NCBI RefSeq assembly: GCF_001956295.1
Contig: NZ_MRTD01000008.1
Span: forward strand, 124,001-188,000
Length of the DNA stretch: 64,000 bases
From: Paenibacillus sp. FSL A5-0031
Lineage (GTDB): Bacteria > Bacillota > Bacilli > Paenibacillales > Paenibacillaceae
Reading direction: 5' to 3'
Below the pieces are notes generated by a model that was not told where the DNA came from, ran no database searches, and saw only the letters and a program-made list of their open reading frames with translations. The translations under genes and the position numbers were made by a program. Positions 1 to 8,968 of this stretch are shown piece after piece; position 1 is the first letter of the stretch; every line of letters starts with the position of its first letter.

Positions 1-20
1 CCCCTGCTTTATATCTCTTG

Positions 21-848
21 TTATACTGCCACTATATTGTTTCCCATGTTAAGCACTATTTCTTTAACTTTGATATTATTATTTACAAAAAAGGTATTTG
101 ACTCATACATTAGTTTATTTTCAAATTGCCTAATTTCATTAATGCCTTCTTCAAATACCTTTCTAATTTCATCAACACTTTCACTACCATCGGTATAGCA
201 GAAACTTCTAGAAAGTATAGCCATACTAGACCCTACTCTATAATGTTCTGCAATTACATATTCTCCTGGAAGCAAACCTTGACCAAGTCGGGCAATTCCA
301 CCAAAGCCATATTGAATACCTTTTGTTTTAAACTTTTTACAAAGCATATCCACTGTACCATCCGTTACAAGTTCAAACATGAACTTCATCCCATATCCTA
401 GATGTAAATCATTAAGTCCAATGTGCGCTAAATCAATACCCTTTACGTTTAAAATTTCATCGATTCTTTCAACCGCTTCAGGTGTCTCGAACAACAAACA
501 AGTCTTAGCCCTCCCATTCACAAACTTTATAAACTTCATGACTTCTTGCTTTGTTTTAAAAAACGGAAGCATAACAATATCGGCTCCATCATTTATAACT
601 CTATTAATTTCAACCTCTGAGCCCTCAAAAATTGGATTAACCCTAACTAAAAGTTCAGCTTTAGTTAGCATATTCTTAATTCTCTTTATATCCTCTATTT
701 TATGACGAGAAATTACTGTGTCCAGATGCCCTTGTCGATCCTCCTTTCCATTTATCTCTAAATCGATAAATACCCAGTCTACACCGCTTTCTTCGGCTAC
801 TCTAGCAATCTTCTCTTTGTTTGTTATATACATCAACTTTAAAGCCAA
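21..848 (-). CDS. HpcH/HpaI-type aldolase (citrate lyase beta-like)
   Basis: The 275-residue product resembles the HpcH/HpaI aldolase family, TIM-barrel metal-dependent enzymes that cleave or form C-C bonds with pyruvate or oxaloacetate-type substrates. It opens with LKLMYITN and carries the conserved VFIDLE strand, a LLVRVNP segment, an ADIVMLPFF strand and a LLFETPEA metal-ligand region near residue 118. The TTG at 848 is chosen because the family usually begins a few residues before LMYITN; no good ribosome binding site is visible, so ATG at 833 is an alternative. It is the last visible gene of the leftward glycan locus, 85 bp after the sugar transferase, so it may make or modify a keto-acid substituent of the polymer. 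That role is inference. Codon use is AT-rich compared with the rest of the window. Confidence 0.75.
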   Translation of the reverse strand: MALKLMYITNKEKIARVAEESGVDWVFIDLEINGKEDRQGHLDTVISRHKIEDIKRIKNMLTKAELLVRVNPIFEGSEVEINRVINDGADIVMLPFFKTKQEVMKFIKFVNGRAKTCLLFETPEAVERIDEILNVKGIDLAHIGLNDLHLGYGMKFMFELVTDGTVDMLCKKFKTKGIQYGFGGIARLGQGLLPGEYVIAEHYRVGSSMAILSRSFCYTDGSESVDEIRKVFEEGINEIRQFENKLMYESNTFFVNNNIKVKEIVLNMGNNIVAV

Positions 849-933
849 AATTAATTCAACTCATTTCCATTTTTATTTGGCCTTACCTTTCAAAATACTT
901 GAAATAATAACGGGCTAGTTTTTTATTAATCTC

Positions 934-1542
934 TTACTTAGTTGTGACCTCTGTATTTACGTTATCTTGCATACTTAATACCTTATAGATTGTTTTATAA
1001 AATATTTTTAAATCCAATGCAAACGAGATGTTAATAACATACTCCACATCGTACTCAATTCTTTTATCCCATTGCACTTCTTTTCTACCATTAATCTGTG
1101 CCCATCCAGTAACACCTGGGCGAACACTGAACCTACGGAATTGTTCATCGGTATATTTTTCAAGTGACCAAGGATGATATGTAAGTGTCGGTCTCGGACC
1201 TATAATTGACATATCACCTATGATTATATTTATTAATTGTGGAAGTTCATCAATGCTAGTTGCCCTAATAAACCTTCCAATTTTCGTTACTCTTGTATCC
1301 CCCTTTGAAGAGTATACGCCGCTTTTTTCTGCACCAATACACATGGAACGAAACTTGTATATTTCAAACACTTTTCCATTTAGCCCTAATCTTTCTTGTT
1401 TAAATATAGCTGGACCCTTCGATTCTACTTTTATTAAAATTGCTGTTATCAAAAGAATTGGTGATAAAACTAACAATCCAATAAGTGATATTATTACATC
1501 TAATATTCTTTTTAATTTTAAATAATTTGATTTACTTATCAT
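934..1542 (-). CDS. Undecaprenyl-phosphate sugar transferase (WcaJ/WbaP C-domain type)
   Basis: This 202-residue protein is a short bacterial sugar transferase that would move a sugar-1-phosphate from a nucleotide sugar onto undecaprenyl phosphate and so start repeat-unit assembly at the inner face of the membrane. One hydrophobic segment at residues 11-38 is followed by the family signatures FKQERLG, YKFRSM (about 62-67), TSIDELPQL.N...GDMSIIGPRP (about 94-118) and the RPGVTGWAQINGR block (about 140-153). It has the short monotopic form, without the extra N-terminal membrane domain of WbaP/WcaJ. The ATG at 1542 lies about 13 nt after AGGAGAG, which is rather long. It sits downstream of GalU in the same orientation. 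The specific sugar cannot be read from the sequence. Confidence 0.88.
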   Translation of the reverse strand: MISKSNYLKLKRILDVIISLIGLLVLSPILLITAILIKVESKGPAIFKQERLGLNGKVFEIYKFRSMCIGAEKSGVYSSKGDTRVTKIGRFIRATSIDELPQLINIIIGDMSIIGPRPTLTYHPWSLEKYTDEQFRRFSVRPGVTGWAQINGRKEVQWDKRIEYDVEYVINISFALDLKIFYKTIYKVLSMQDNVNTEVTTK

Positions 1543-1674
1543 CCGATTGTTTTACTCTCCTGAATAATTATTTAGTTCATACCATTGTTTTTAAAAACAT
1601 CTATTTAATTTATAAATTATAAAAATTAATAATACAGATGTATAGAAGAAGTGAATCTAATACCATCTCAAAAA

Positions 1675-2559
1675 TTATTTCTCAATTATTAATTCATGTC
1701 TGGTGAGATCTCTTAGATATCCCATTAACTGCTCTTTTAGATCTTGTCGCTGTAGTGCAAACTCCAATGTAGTTTTAATAAAGCCCAGTTTTTCGCCAAC
1801 ATCATACCTGACACCTTCAAAGTCATATGCATAAACCGCTTCTATTCGATTTAATTCAGCGATGGCATCCGTTAACTGAATTTCACCACCAGCTCCTGGC
1901 TTTTGTACATCCAATATCTCAAATATCTTTGGACTAAGAATATAACGACCCATTATTGCTATATTAGATGGAGCTTCTTCCTTGTTAGGCTTCTCTACTA
2001 GACTTTTAACGCTATAAAGACGATTATTAATTTCCTTACCATCAACAATACCATATCTAGAAACCTCGTCTTCAGAAACACTTTGTACTCCAATAATCGA
2101 TGATTTATAACGATCATATTGCTCGATCATCTGTTTTAGACAAGGCTTTACTGCCTGTACTATATCATCGCCCAGTAACACAGCGAATGGTTCATTCCCT
2201 ATAAATTTTCGAGCACACCAAATTGCATGTCCTAATCCTCTCGCTTCTTTCTGACGAATATAATGTATATCCACCATCTTTGATGACTTCTGCACTTCGT
2301 TTAGTAGTTCAAACTTCCCTTTTTCGAATAAATTCTGCTCTAATTCGAATGAGTTATCAAAATGGTCCTCAATCGCTCGTTTTCCCTTACCGGTCACAAT
2401 GATTATGTCTTCTATTCCAGACTCTATCGCTTCTTCTACAATATATTGAATAGTAGGCTTATCCACAATCGGCAACATCTCTTTGGGCATAGCCTTAGTC
2501 GCAGGTAAAAACCTTGTACCAAGACCAGCTGCAGGTATGATAGCTTTCCGAACCTTCAA
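1675..2559 (-). CDS. galU: UTP--glucose-1-phosphate uridylyltransferase
   Basis: The product (294 aa) makes UDP-glucose from UTP and glucose-1-phosphate in the cytoplasm, supplying glycan and teichoic acid synthesis. It is full length for the GalU/GtaB family. The nucleotide-binding start [20 protein letters not shown] lies at residues 10-29, and [10 protein letters not shown] (about 125), [14 protein letters not shown] (about 186) and [10 protein letters not shown] (about 224) are all present. The start is TTG at 2559, seven nt after AGGAGTG. The location inside a leftward exopolysaccharide locus suggests a pathway-dedicated copy; a housekeeping gtaB could exist elsewhere in the genome. Confidence 0.95.
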   Translation of the reverse strand: MKVRKAIIPAAGLGTRFLPATKAMPKEMLPIVDKPTIQYIVEEAIESGIEDIIIVTGKGKRAIEDHFDNSFELEQNLFEKGKFELLNEVQKSSKMVDIHYIRQKEARGLGHAIWCARKFIGNEPFAVLLGDDIVQAVKPCLKQMIEQYDRYKSSIIGVQSVSEDEVSRYGIVDGKEINNRLYSVKSLVEKPNKEEAPSNIAIMGRYILSPKIFEILDVQKPGAGGEIQLTDAIAELNRIEAVYAYDFEGVRYDVGEKLGFIKTTLEFALQRQDLKEQLMGYLRDLTRHELIIEK

Positions 2560-2608
2560 ATAGTTTCACTCCTATATAATCATTCTGCGTCTATAAATCA
2601 GTTCTTAA

Positions 2609-3244
2609 TTATTTTTCTTTTATAACCTCATCATAAGACTTGCCTTGACTCATCCCATACTTCTTAGCTACCTGAATCAACTCATCATATTGCTCAGCAG
2701 ATAGTTTATCGAGAATAATACTCCGTGCCTTTTTCTTTTCTTCTAGATTCATTCCACCGCTCGCCAAAGCTTGTAGCTCTTTAATATCAGACATACTAAG
2801 CTCTTTTAGTAATACGGATGATACCTTCGCTTTTTCAGATACCGTTATTTTTTCCTGAAGATCTTTAGCTTTGTCTATAGAAACCTCACCGCTATAACCG
2901 TCTTTAGGCTTATCTTCTTCTTTAGATACGTTTGAATCATTGGATCCATTATTCTTTGTATTATCTGTCGTTGGCTTATCTTTAGTTCCATTTGAACTAT
3001 CTGTCATTTCATCATCATCAACTGTTGAAGAAGGATCATCCTTCCCCGTTGTATCCGTCCCCTGCTCATCTGTCTTCGTCTCCGGAGTTGTCACTTCATT
3101 CAACAAATCACCCTCAAGGTCAGCAGCCAACGTAGAAATAAGCTTATCCACAGCATAATTAGCTGCAAATAAGCCCCCTACTCCTAGTATGACAATGACT
3201 GATGCGACCCAAATTAATATCTTCTTCCACTTTTTCTTACGCAT
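2609..3244 (-). CDS. Membrane-anchored protein of unknown function in glycan locus
   Basis: I do not recognise this 211-residue protein. A Lys/Arg-rich start is followed by one membrane segment (about residues 8-30), a polar Thr/Asp/Ser/Lys-rich linker (about 45-115) that should be extracellular and disordered, and a C-terminal helical domain (about 120-211) rich in Lys, Glu and Leu with SMSDIKELQALASGGM and LSAEQYDELIQVAKKYGM. ATG at 3244 is chosen over the TTG two codons upstream because GGAGGAG is then nine nt away. It sits between the CapD-like dehydratase and galU in the same orientation. The plan (anchor, spacer, small helical domain) would suit an assembly or surface-tethering protein, but no function is claimed. 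Confidence 0.8.
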   Translation of the reverse strand: MRKKKWKKILIWVASVIVILGVGGLFAANYAVDKLISTLAADLEGDLLNEVTTPETKTDEQGTDTTGKDDPSSTVDDDEMTDSSNGTKDKPTTDNTKNNGSNDSNVSKEEDKPKDGYSGEVSIDKAKDLQEKITVSEKAKVSSVLLKELSMSDIKELQALASGGMNLEEKKKARSIILDKLSAEQYDELIQVAKKYGMSQGKSYDEVIKEK

Positions 3245-3276
3245 GTTCAATCTCCTCCGTTATGTTAGTTTGTCTG

Positions 3277-5100
3277 CTAAGATACATGTGAATAAAAAGG
3301 AACAAGATGCTCGATAACATCTTTAATTGTCGTTTGATTATCTCCAATAGCTTTCTCAATTCGTTTGAATTGAAGCTCGAGTTCTACTCTATTGATTTGT
3401 GTTGGCTTGCCTATGTAAATTCGCTCATGTTGTGTGGATGACACTGCTTCTTCATCCGTTAGCAGCTCCTCGAACAGCTTCTCGCCTTCACGCATACCGC
3501 TAAAGTTTATTTCGATATCAATATTCGGTTCATAACCTGATAAACGAATGAGATCCTGCGCTAGATCAAGAATACGAACCGGTTCTCCCATATCTAGAAC
3601 AAATATTTCTCCACCTTTGGCAAATGATCCCGCCTGAATAACGAGCTGAACCGCTTCAGGTATCGTCATGAAATATCTGACCATGTCGGGATGTGTAACA
3701 GTAACCGGACCGCCTGCAGCAATTTGCTGCTTGAACCTTGGAATAACGCTTCCACGGCTGCCTAGTACATTACCGAAACGTACTGCCACGAACTGGGTCT
3801 CGCTTATTGTATTAATACTTTGTATGTACATCTCTGCAATTCTCTTGGTCGCTCCCATAATGCTGGAAGGATTAACGGCTTTGTCGGAGGAGATCATGAC
3901 GAACCGTTCCGCTTTATATTTATCCGCGCAATCAGCTACGTTTCTCGTGCCGAAAACATTGTTCTTAACTGCCTCCGATGGATTTCGTTCCATAAGCGGC
4001 ACATGCTTATGTGCTGCTGCATGAAATACAACTTGCGGCCTAAACCTACGGAATACATCATCTAAACGACTTCGATCTTGAATGTCCGCTATAACCGTTT
4101 CCAAATGTACATTAGGGAACTTCGTCTTCAGCTCCATTTCAATCGTATAGATACTGTTCTCACCGTGTCCAAGCAGAAGCAGGGTTTTAGGTCTAAATGA
4201 AGAAATCTGCCTGCATAGCTCTGAACCAATCGATCCTCCAGCACCTGTTACTAGAACAACTTTATCGGATACATAATTGGCTATACCCTCTAAATCTGTC
4301 ATAACAGGTTCTCTACCTAACAAATCTTCTACTTCAACATTGCGTAAAGCCTTTACCGCGAGACGCCCTTTGATAAAATCATTAATAGAAGGGATAATCT
4401 TGACCTTTGCTCCGGTCAGCTTGCAAATATTAATAATTTCCGTTATATGCACTCGCTTTGCAGAAGGCATCGCGATAATAATGTCATGGATGTGATGTTT
4501 ATGTACTATCTCTTCAATGTTCACCCTAGTTCCCAAAACTGATAGACCGACTACCTGCATATTGCGTTTATGTGGATCATCATCAATAAACCCTACTATA
4601 CGATTGCCTAAAAAGCTGTTGCTTGTCATGATTTCCTTTGCAATTAACGCCCCACAATCTCCAGCACCAACAACAAGTACATTGTTTGTCAAAGCGGTCT
4701 TTTTGGTTCTATTTACTCGGATTAAGCGCCAGAGGAACCGTGAGCCTCCCATTAATAGGAGCATGAGTTCAAGTGTTCGAGAGCTAATGGAGATAGGGAC
4801 TCGTTCCCCATTTAATGCATAAGTTGCTCCGTACGATAAAACAAGTCCAATCACTATGGCTTTGGCCAGCTCAATAATTTCACCAATACTGGCATATTGC
4901 CACATTCGTCTGTACATTCGAAAAAAAGCTAAGCTGCTGCCACAAATAATGGTGGTTAAACATGCGAATTCAAGCATTTGTCTCACGTAGATGGGAGGGA
5001 TGTTTCCGTTAAAACGAAAGAGATAGGATACCCCAATCGCTATCCATATAATACAAATATCTACCACCAGTATGACCAGCATTCTATTTCTATTACTCAA
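3277..5100 (-). CDS. Membrane-bound nucleotide-sugar 4,6-dehydratase (CapD/FlaA1/PglF-like)
   Basis: This 607-residue protein belongs to the long CapD/WbpM/PglF class, which converts UDP-GlcNAc to a 4-keto-6-deoxy sugar at the membrane. About four membrane segments (residues 8-115) precede a first Rossmann-like domain (VLVVGAGDCGALIAKE, about 141) and a second NAD-binding catalytic domain (VLVTGAGGSIGSELCRQI, about 282). The catalytic region SSDKAVNPSSIMGATKR has Met where short-chain dehydratases have Tyr, as is normal for this class. The TTG at 5100 lies ten nt after GGAGGG; an internal ATG at 5082 is an alternative. It follows the tyrosine kinase gene and probably makes the first deoxy sugar of the polymer or S-layer glycan. 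Confidence 0.92.
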   Translation of the reverse strand: MSNRNRMLVILVVDICIIWIAIGVSYLFRFNGNIPPIYVRQMLEFACLTTIICGSSLAFFRMYRRMWQYASIGEIIELAKAIVIGLVLSYGATYALNGERVPISISSRTLELMLLLMGGSRFLWRLIRVNRTKKTALTNNVLVVGAGDCGALIAKEIMTSNSFLGNRIVGFIDDDPHKRNMQVVGLSVLGTRVNIEEIVHKHHIHDIIIAMPSAKRVHITEIINICKLTGAKVKIIPSINDFIKGRLAVKALRNVEVEDLLGREPVMTDLEGIANYVSDKVVLVTGAGGSIGSELCRQISSFRPKTLLLLGHGENSIYTIEMELKTKFPNVHLETVIADIQDRSRLDDVFRRFRPQVVFHAAAHKHVPLMERNPSEAVKNNVFGTRNVADCADKYKAERFVMISSDKAVNPSSIMGATKRIAEMYIQSINTISETQFVAVRFGNVLGSRGSVIPRFKQQIAAGGPVTVTHPDMVRYFMTIPEAVQLVIQAGSFAKGGEIFVLDMGEPVRILDLAQDLIRLSGYEPNIDIEINFSGMREGEKLFEELLTDEEAVSSTQHERIYIGKPTQINRVELELQFKRIEKAIGDNQTTIKDVIEHLVPFYSHVS

Positions 5101-5141
5101 CTAACTCATCCCTCCGCCAAAAGACATCTACTTGTATTTTT

Positions 5142-5825
5142 TCATTTCTCTTGAACACCATAATAATAGTAGTAAGCCTCTTCATTTGCCTTACGCTTCA
5201 CATTATTCAGCACTACTCCCAAAATTCGCGCATTTACACTCTCAAGGTTTTTTACAGCTTTGCTGGCAATATCCCGCTTTACTTTCCCTTGATCAACAAC
5301 AAGAATTACGCCATCACTTTTCGTAGCTACAATTTGTGCATCCGTTACTGCAAGCAGCGGTGGCGTATCAATGAGCACAATGTCATACATTTGTCTAAGC
5401 TGCTCAATTGTTGCCGTCATCCGCTTTGAACCCATCATCTCTGCCGGGTTTGGCGGTATGGCGCCTGATGTAATCACATCTAGATTAGGAATGTCTGTAA
5501 CTTGTATTCCTTCCTCGAGCGAGCACTGCTGTGAAATAATGGACGACAACCCATAACGATTAGAGATAGAAAATGTATGATGGGCAGTAGGCTTACGAAG
5601 ATCGGCATCAATAAGAACAACTTTCTTCTCGGATTGCGCGAAAGTGACAGCCAGATTCGTTATCGTTGTCGACTTCCCCTCACCAGGGCCTGCTGAAGAG
5701 ACCATTAGCACCTGCAATTTCTCATCTATTGATGAGAACTCTATGTTCGTCCTCAGAGCGCGATAGGATTCTGATATGGGAGAACGAGGATTCGTTAGCG
5801 TAATGATCTGACGCTTATTTTTCAA
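5142..5825 (-). CDS. Exopolysaccharide tyrosine kinase (YwqD/CpsD/CapB family)
   Basis: This is a bacterial BY-kinase (about 227 aa) that autophosphorylates on C-terminal tyrosines and controls polymer length together with its membrane activator. Walker A SSAGPGEGKSTT (about 44-55), Walker A' VVLIDADLRKP (about 71-81) and Walker B IVLIDTPP (about 147) are present, and the tail carries a five-tyrosine run. TTG at 5825 is preferred to GTG at 5834 because AGAGGGTG then lies six nt upstream. It overlaps the preceding activator gene by 11 nt, so the two are probably translationally coupled. The split of kinase and activator into two proteins is the usual Firmicute arrangement. The phosphatase at 8969-9754 is its expected antagonist. 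Confidence 0.94.
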   Translation of the reverse strand: MKNKRQIITLTNPRSPISESYRALRTNIEFSSIDEKLQVLMVSSAGPGEGKSTTITNLAVTFAQSEKKVVLIDADLRKPTAHHTFSISNRYGLSSIISQQCSLEEGIQVTDIPNLDVITSGAIPPNPAEMMGSKRMTATIEQLRQMYDIVLIDTPPLLAVTDAQIVATKSDGVILVVDQGKVKRDIASKAVKNLESVNARILGVVLNNVKRKANEEAYYYYYGVQEK

Positions 5826-6582
5826 TCGAGACACCCTCTAATTCACCTGCCTTGTAAGTTTGAGTTGTTTTGCTGGTTTGGCTAGAATTAGCATCCTCCG
5901 TATTCATTCTTGAGATCATAGCAAGCGTGGGCTGACCCAAAAACTGCAGCACATCTGCTTCGGTTTTAATCGTGTCATCCATATACTCAAGTAAGAATGT
6001 AATACCTACAGCAATCATTAAAGATACGATAAACGCGATCGCGACATTAAGAGGAACGTTCGGTGAAACCGGACTTGGCTTCGCATCGACTACAGCTTCA
6101 TTCAGAATCGATACATTCTCCACTTTAAAAATATGCTGGATTTCTTCGCGGAAAACATTCGACACTGCATTCACAACCTGTGCTGCTTGCTTATAATCCA
6201 CATCCTGCACGACTAATGTCATGACCTGTGTATTATTTACAGAGCTAACCTGGATTTTACGTGAGAGCTCAGTTGCAGTTAATCCAAGCTGTGGATATTG
6301 CTCAGCCACTTTATCCAATATAGCTGGTGTTTTAATAATCTCTTTGTACGTATCGATCATTTTGATATTGGAGTTGATTTGATTAAGATCAAGCTGACCG
6401 GTTGCCATTTGTGTCGTCGTTTGATTTACGATTATTTTAGTAGATGCCTCATAGACCGGATCTTTAAAAAACATGCTAATAACGGCCGCAGCTGCTGTAC
6501 AGAGGAAAACAAATACTAATATTAGCGCCAATCTCTTCTTTATGATTGCCATATACTGTCGTAAGTCTAGTTCGTTAGACAT
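5815..6582 (-). CDS. Chain-length regulator / kinase activator (Wzz family, YwqC/CpsC-like)
   Basis: The product (255 aa) is a Wzz-type membrane protein that sets polysaccharide chain length and activates the BY-kinase. It has a membrane segment near residues 18-37, an extracytoplasmic domain, and a second membrane segment near 177-199 preceded by the Pro-containing SPVSPNVPLN motif. A cytoplasmic tail follows with DDTIKTEADVLQFLG, the usual contact region for the kinase. The start is ATG at 6582 with GGAGG seven nt upstream. A strong terminator for the preceding SLH gene lies at 6690-6728, so this gene may have its own promoter or rely on readthrough. Confidence 0.92.
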   Translation of the reverse strand: MSNELDLRQYMAIIKKRLALILVFVFLCTAAAAVISMFFKDPVYEASTKIIVNQTTTQMATGQLDLNQINSNIKMIDTYKEIIKTPAILDKVAEQYPQLGLTATELSRKIQVSSVNNTQVMTLVVQDVDYKQAAQVVNAVSNVFREEIQHIFKVENVSILNEAVVDAKPSPVSPNVPLNVAIAFIVSLMIAVGITFLLEYMDDTIKTEADVLQFLGQPTLAMISRMNTEDANSSQTSKTTQTYKAGELEGVSIEK

Positions 6583-6689
6583 GCATATTCCTCCATGGGA
6601 TATAGTTATTTAGAATGAGAATATAATCCTCAAGAACTATACCTTACTACATAATAATCTATAATCTTACAATATCCTATATATTCCCG

Positions 6690-6728
6690 AAAAAAATCTT
6701 CCTCTCATCCACATGAGAGGAAGATTTT
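6690..6728 (-). terminator. Intrinsic terminator after the SLH protein gene
   Basis: A perfect 16-bp stem (6693-6708 with 6713-6728), a four-base loop CCAC and a run of Ts on the minus strand lie 15 bp after the SLH stop codon. It would separate the abundant SLH transcript from the downstream wzz-kinase-glycan genes. Confidence 0.9.
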
Positions 6729-6742
6729 GTATATATTTTTAC

Positions 6743-8848
6743 TTAATTGTCGAAGTTTAGTGCACGGTAAATAATTACTGCTGCCTCTGCACGAGTCGCA
6801 TTGTTATTTGGCAAGAACTTGCCTGCATTTCCAACTACGATTTTGTGAGTTGCCGCAAATGCAACGCCATCTTTTAATGACGCATTAATTTTTCCAGCGT
6901 CCGCAAAGTCTTTTAGTGCAGCATTTACATCAGCTACGTTAGAAGCGCCTTGCGATACTTTCAATGCGCGAGCGATCATCGTTGCCATCTCAGCACGAGT
7001 AATCGTTGCATTTGGATCAAATTTAGTATCTGAACGGCCGTTAATGATTTTGAGTTGTGCCGCAGCAGCCACGTATGGTGCATACCAAGCAGCTGAATCT
7101 ACATCAGCAAAACCCTCTGTAGCTGAGCCATTCTCAAGATCAAGAGCACGGATAAGCATTTTTGCAAATTCAGCGCGAGTTACTTTGTCCTTTGGTGCAA
7201 ATTGACCTTCTGATTTACCTTCGATTGCACCCTTAGCAGCTACAACGCTAATTTCGCGGCCAGCCCATGCTTCTACAGAAGCAATGTCTTTGAACGAAAC
7301 TTTGTTTTCTACAACAACATAAGAGGAGAACGAATCACGAGATTCGATAATAGAGTTGCCCGATACACGTCCACCGTGGAATACCAGCTTTCCATCAACG
7401 ATTTTCGCTACGGAAAGAAGCTCTTTATCAAGACCAGTTGTATCGCCCAGCGGAATGCTGATTACAATCGGTTGATCGAATGAAGTTTTTGCAGTGCCGC
7501 CAACCGTTAGGTTGAAGTCATAAACTTCAGATACTGATTTCAGCGTGCCTACAACGTCAGCAGATACATCGCTCTTCTTAATAGTAAGACCAATTGCAGA
7601 AGAGAATGAACCGCCTACAGGTACAGTTACTTCAAATTTGCCAATCGTGAATGTTGCACCGGATACATTTCCAGCTGCCGCAGCTTTAACCACTGCATCG
7701 GAAAGGTTTAGAACTACATCCTTTTGTGCCACTTCACCAAGATTGATTTGCAAAGCAGTCTTTGCAATTGCAGAAGCTGGTGCTAGTTCTTTTACCTTAG
7801 AAGCAACCGTGTTAATACCAGCAATTGCTGACAATACACTCTTCTCATCCAATTGAAGAACAGCTTGTCCATTTACTGTAGTAACACTTGAAGCTGCGCT
7901 GATTGCTGCAAGCTTAGCAATTTCTGCTTTTGCATCAGCAACAAATTTAGTAATAATAGCAGCTTTCTCAGCATCAGTTGCTTTATCAAGCGCTGCTTTC
8001 AAATCGTTTAGCAATTTGTCAGTTGATTCAGGAAGCGGTGTAGTTGGTGTTACTGTGCCACCTGGACCACCCGGAGTGATTGGAGGTGTAGTCGGGTTCA
8101 AATATTGATAAGCTTTGAACAAAGATCCTGCCGCAGCAACGAATGTAGCATCTTTGTCTACAGCCTCTCTTGCACGTGACAATACGCCAATTACATCATC
8201 TTTAGTAATACCGAAGTTTGTAAGCAATACCTGTGCTTTATATTGTTTAGTCGACAATTCGTTCAGTACGCTTTGCATTAATTGCTTAACACTGTCTTTA
8301 TCAGTCAAAAGTGCGAGCAAACCATCCAGATCCTTTGATCCTACTTGCTTAACCAATTCTTTCTGAACATCGAAGAAATACAGTGCAATGTCATCGATTG
8401 AAAGATCAGGCACCTCTCCACGATCAGCAAAGGTTTGAAGCAGCGCACCATACTTTGTATGCAATTCCTCAAGACCTGCTACCGTTGGACCGTAAGACCA
8501 CTCTACTGCATCCAAAAATAGTTGTTCCAATTCTGTTTCTTCTTCATCCGATACAATAATTTTATTTACGATCGGATTTACGATATCGCCTTTTTGATGG
8601 ATCGTTAAGTTGTTAAGTGCATCTTGCAGTGCTTTTACATTAACCCAACCGTCTGTCGCTTTGAGTGCGTTATCCAGTTTCTTCGCTTCACTTACAAGAG
8701 CGGAATCAGCCAATGAAGATGCATAAACAACCCCATTTACTCCAAGCTTCTCTGCCAAACCTTTGCTACTTAGCGGAATGCCAGCGAAAGCCGTAAGGGC
8801 TACGCTTGCCGCAATTGTAGAAACTGCTAATTTTTTTCTTAATGTCAC
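6743..8848 (-). CDS. Secreted S-layer-homology domain protein
   Basis: This 701-residue protein is probably a cell-surface protein held to secondary cell wall polymer by SLH domains. A signal peptide (LRKKLAVSTIAASVALTAFA) ends near VYAS at about residue 44. A helical region (about 50-250) follows, then a Pro/Gly/Thr linker (about 255-275), a second helical stretch, a beta-rich region (about 330-500), and three SLH repeats at about 515-700 (FKDIASVEAWAGREIS, FADVDSAAWYAPYVAAAAQ, FADAGKINASLKDGVAFAA). GTG at 8848 is chosen over GTG at 8857 because AGGAG then has an eight-nt spacer. It lies between the phosphatase and the wzz gene, tying the glycan locus to the S-layer. Whether it forms the lattice cannot be decided here. 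Confidence 0.88.
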   Translation of the reverse strand: MTLRKKLAVSTIAASVALTAFAGIPLSSKGLAEKLGVNGVVYASSLADSALVSEAKKLDNALKATDGWVNVKALQDALNNLTIHQKGDIVNPIVNKIIVSDEEETELEQLFLDAVEWSYGPTVAGLEELHTKYGALLQTFADRGEVPDLSIDDIALYFFDVQKELVKQVGSKDLDGLLALLTDKDSVKQLMQSVLNELSTKQYKAQVLLTNFGITKDDVIGVLSRAREAVDKDATFVAAAGSLFKAYQYLNPTTPPITPGGPGGTVTPTTPLPESTDKLLNDLKAALDKATDAEKAAIITKFVADAKAEIAKLAAISAASSVTTVNGQAVLQLDEKSVLSAIAGINTVASKVKELAPASAIAKTALQINLGEVAQKDVVLNLSDAVVKAAAAGNVSGATFTIGKFEVTVPVGGSFSSAIGLTIKKSDVSADVVGTLKSVSEVYDFNLTVGGTAKTSFDQPIVISIPLGDTTGLDKELLSVAKIVDGKLVFHGGRVSGNSIIESRDSFSSYVVVENKVSFKDIASVEAWAGREISVVAAKGAIEGKSEGQFAPKDKVTRAEFAKMLIRALDLENGSATEGFADVDSAAWYAPYVAAAAQLKIINGRSDTKFDPNATITRAEMATMIARALKVSQGASNVADVNAALKDFADAGKINASLKDGVAFAATHKIVVGNAGKFLPNNNATRAEAAVIIYRALNFDN

Positions 8849-8968
8849 TTTCTTCACTCCTAATTATATGATAATAGTTGCACTCATCTAATAGATGAAT
8901 GACTAATAACGCCATTAAGAACATTTTTAGTATGCGCTTTCTTCAACTTCCAATCATTCTAGCGCGCA

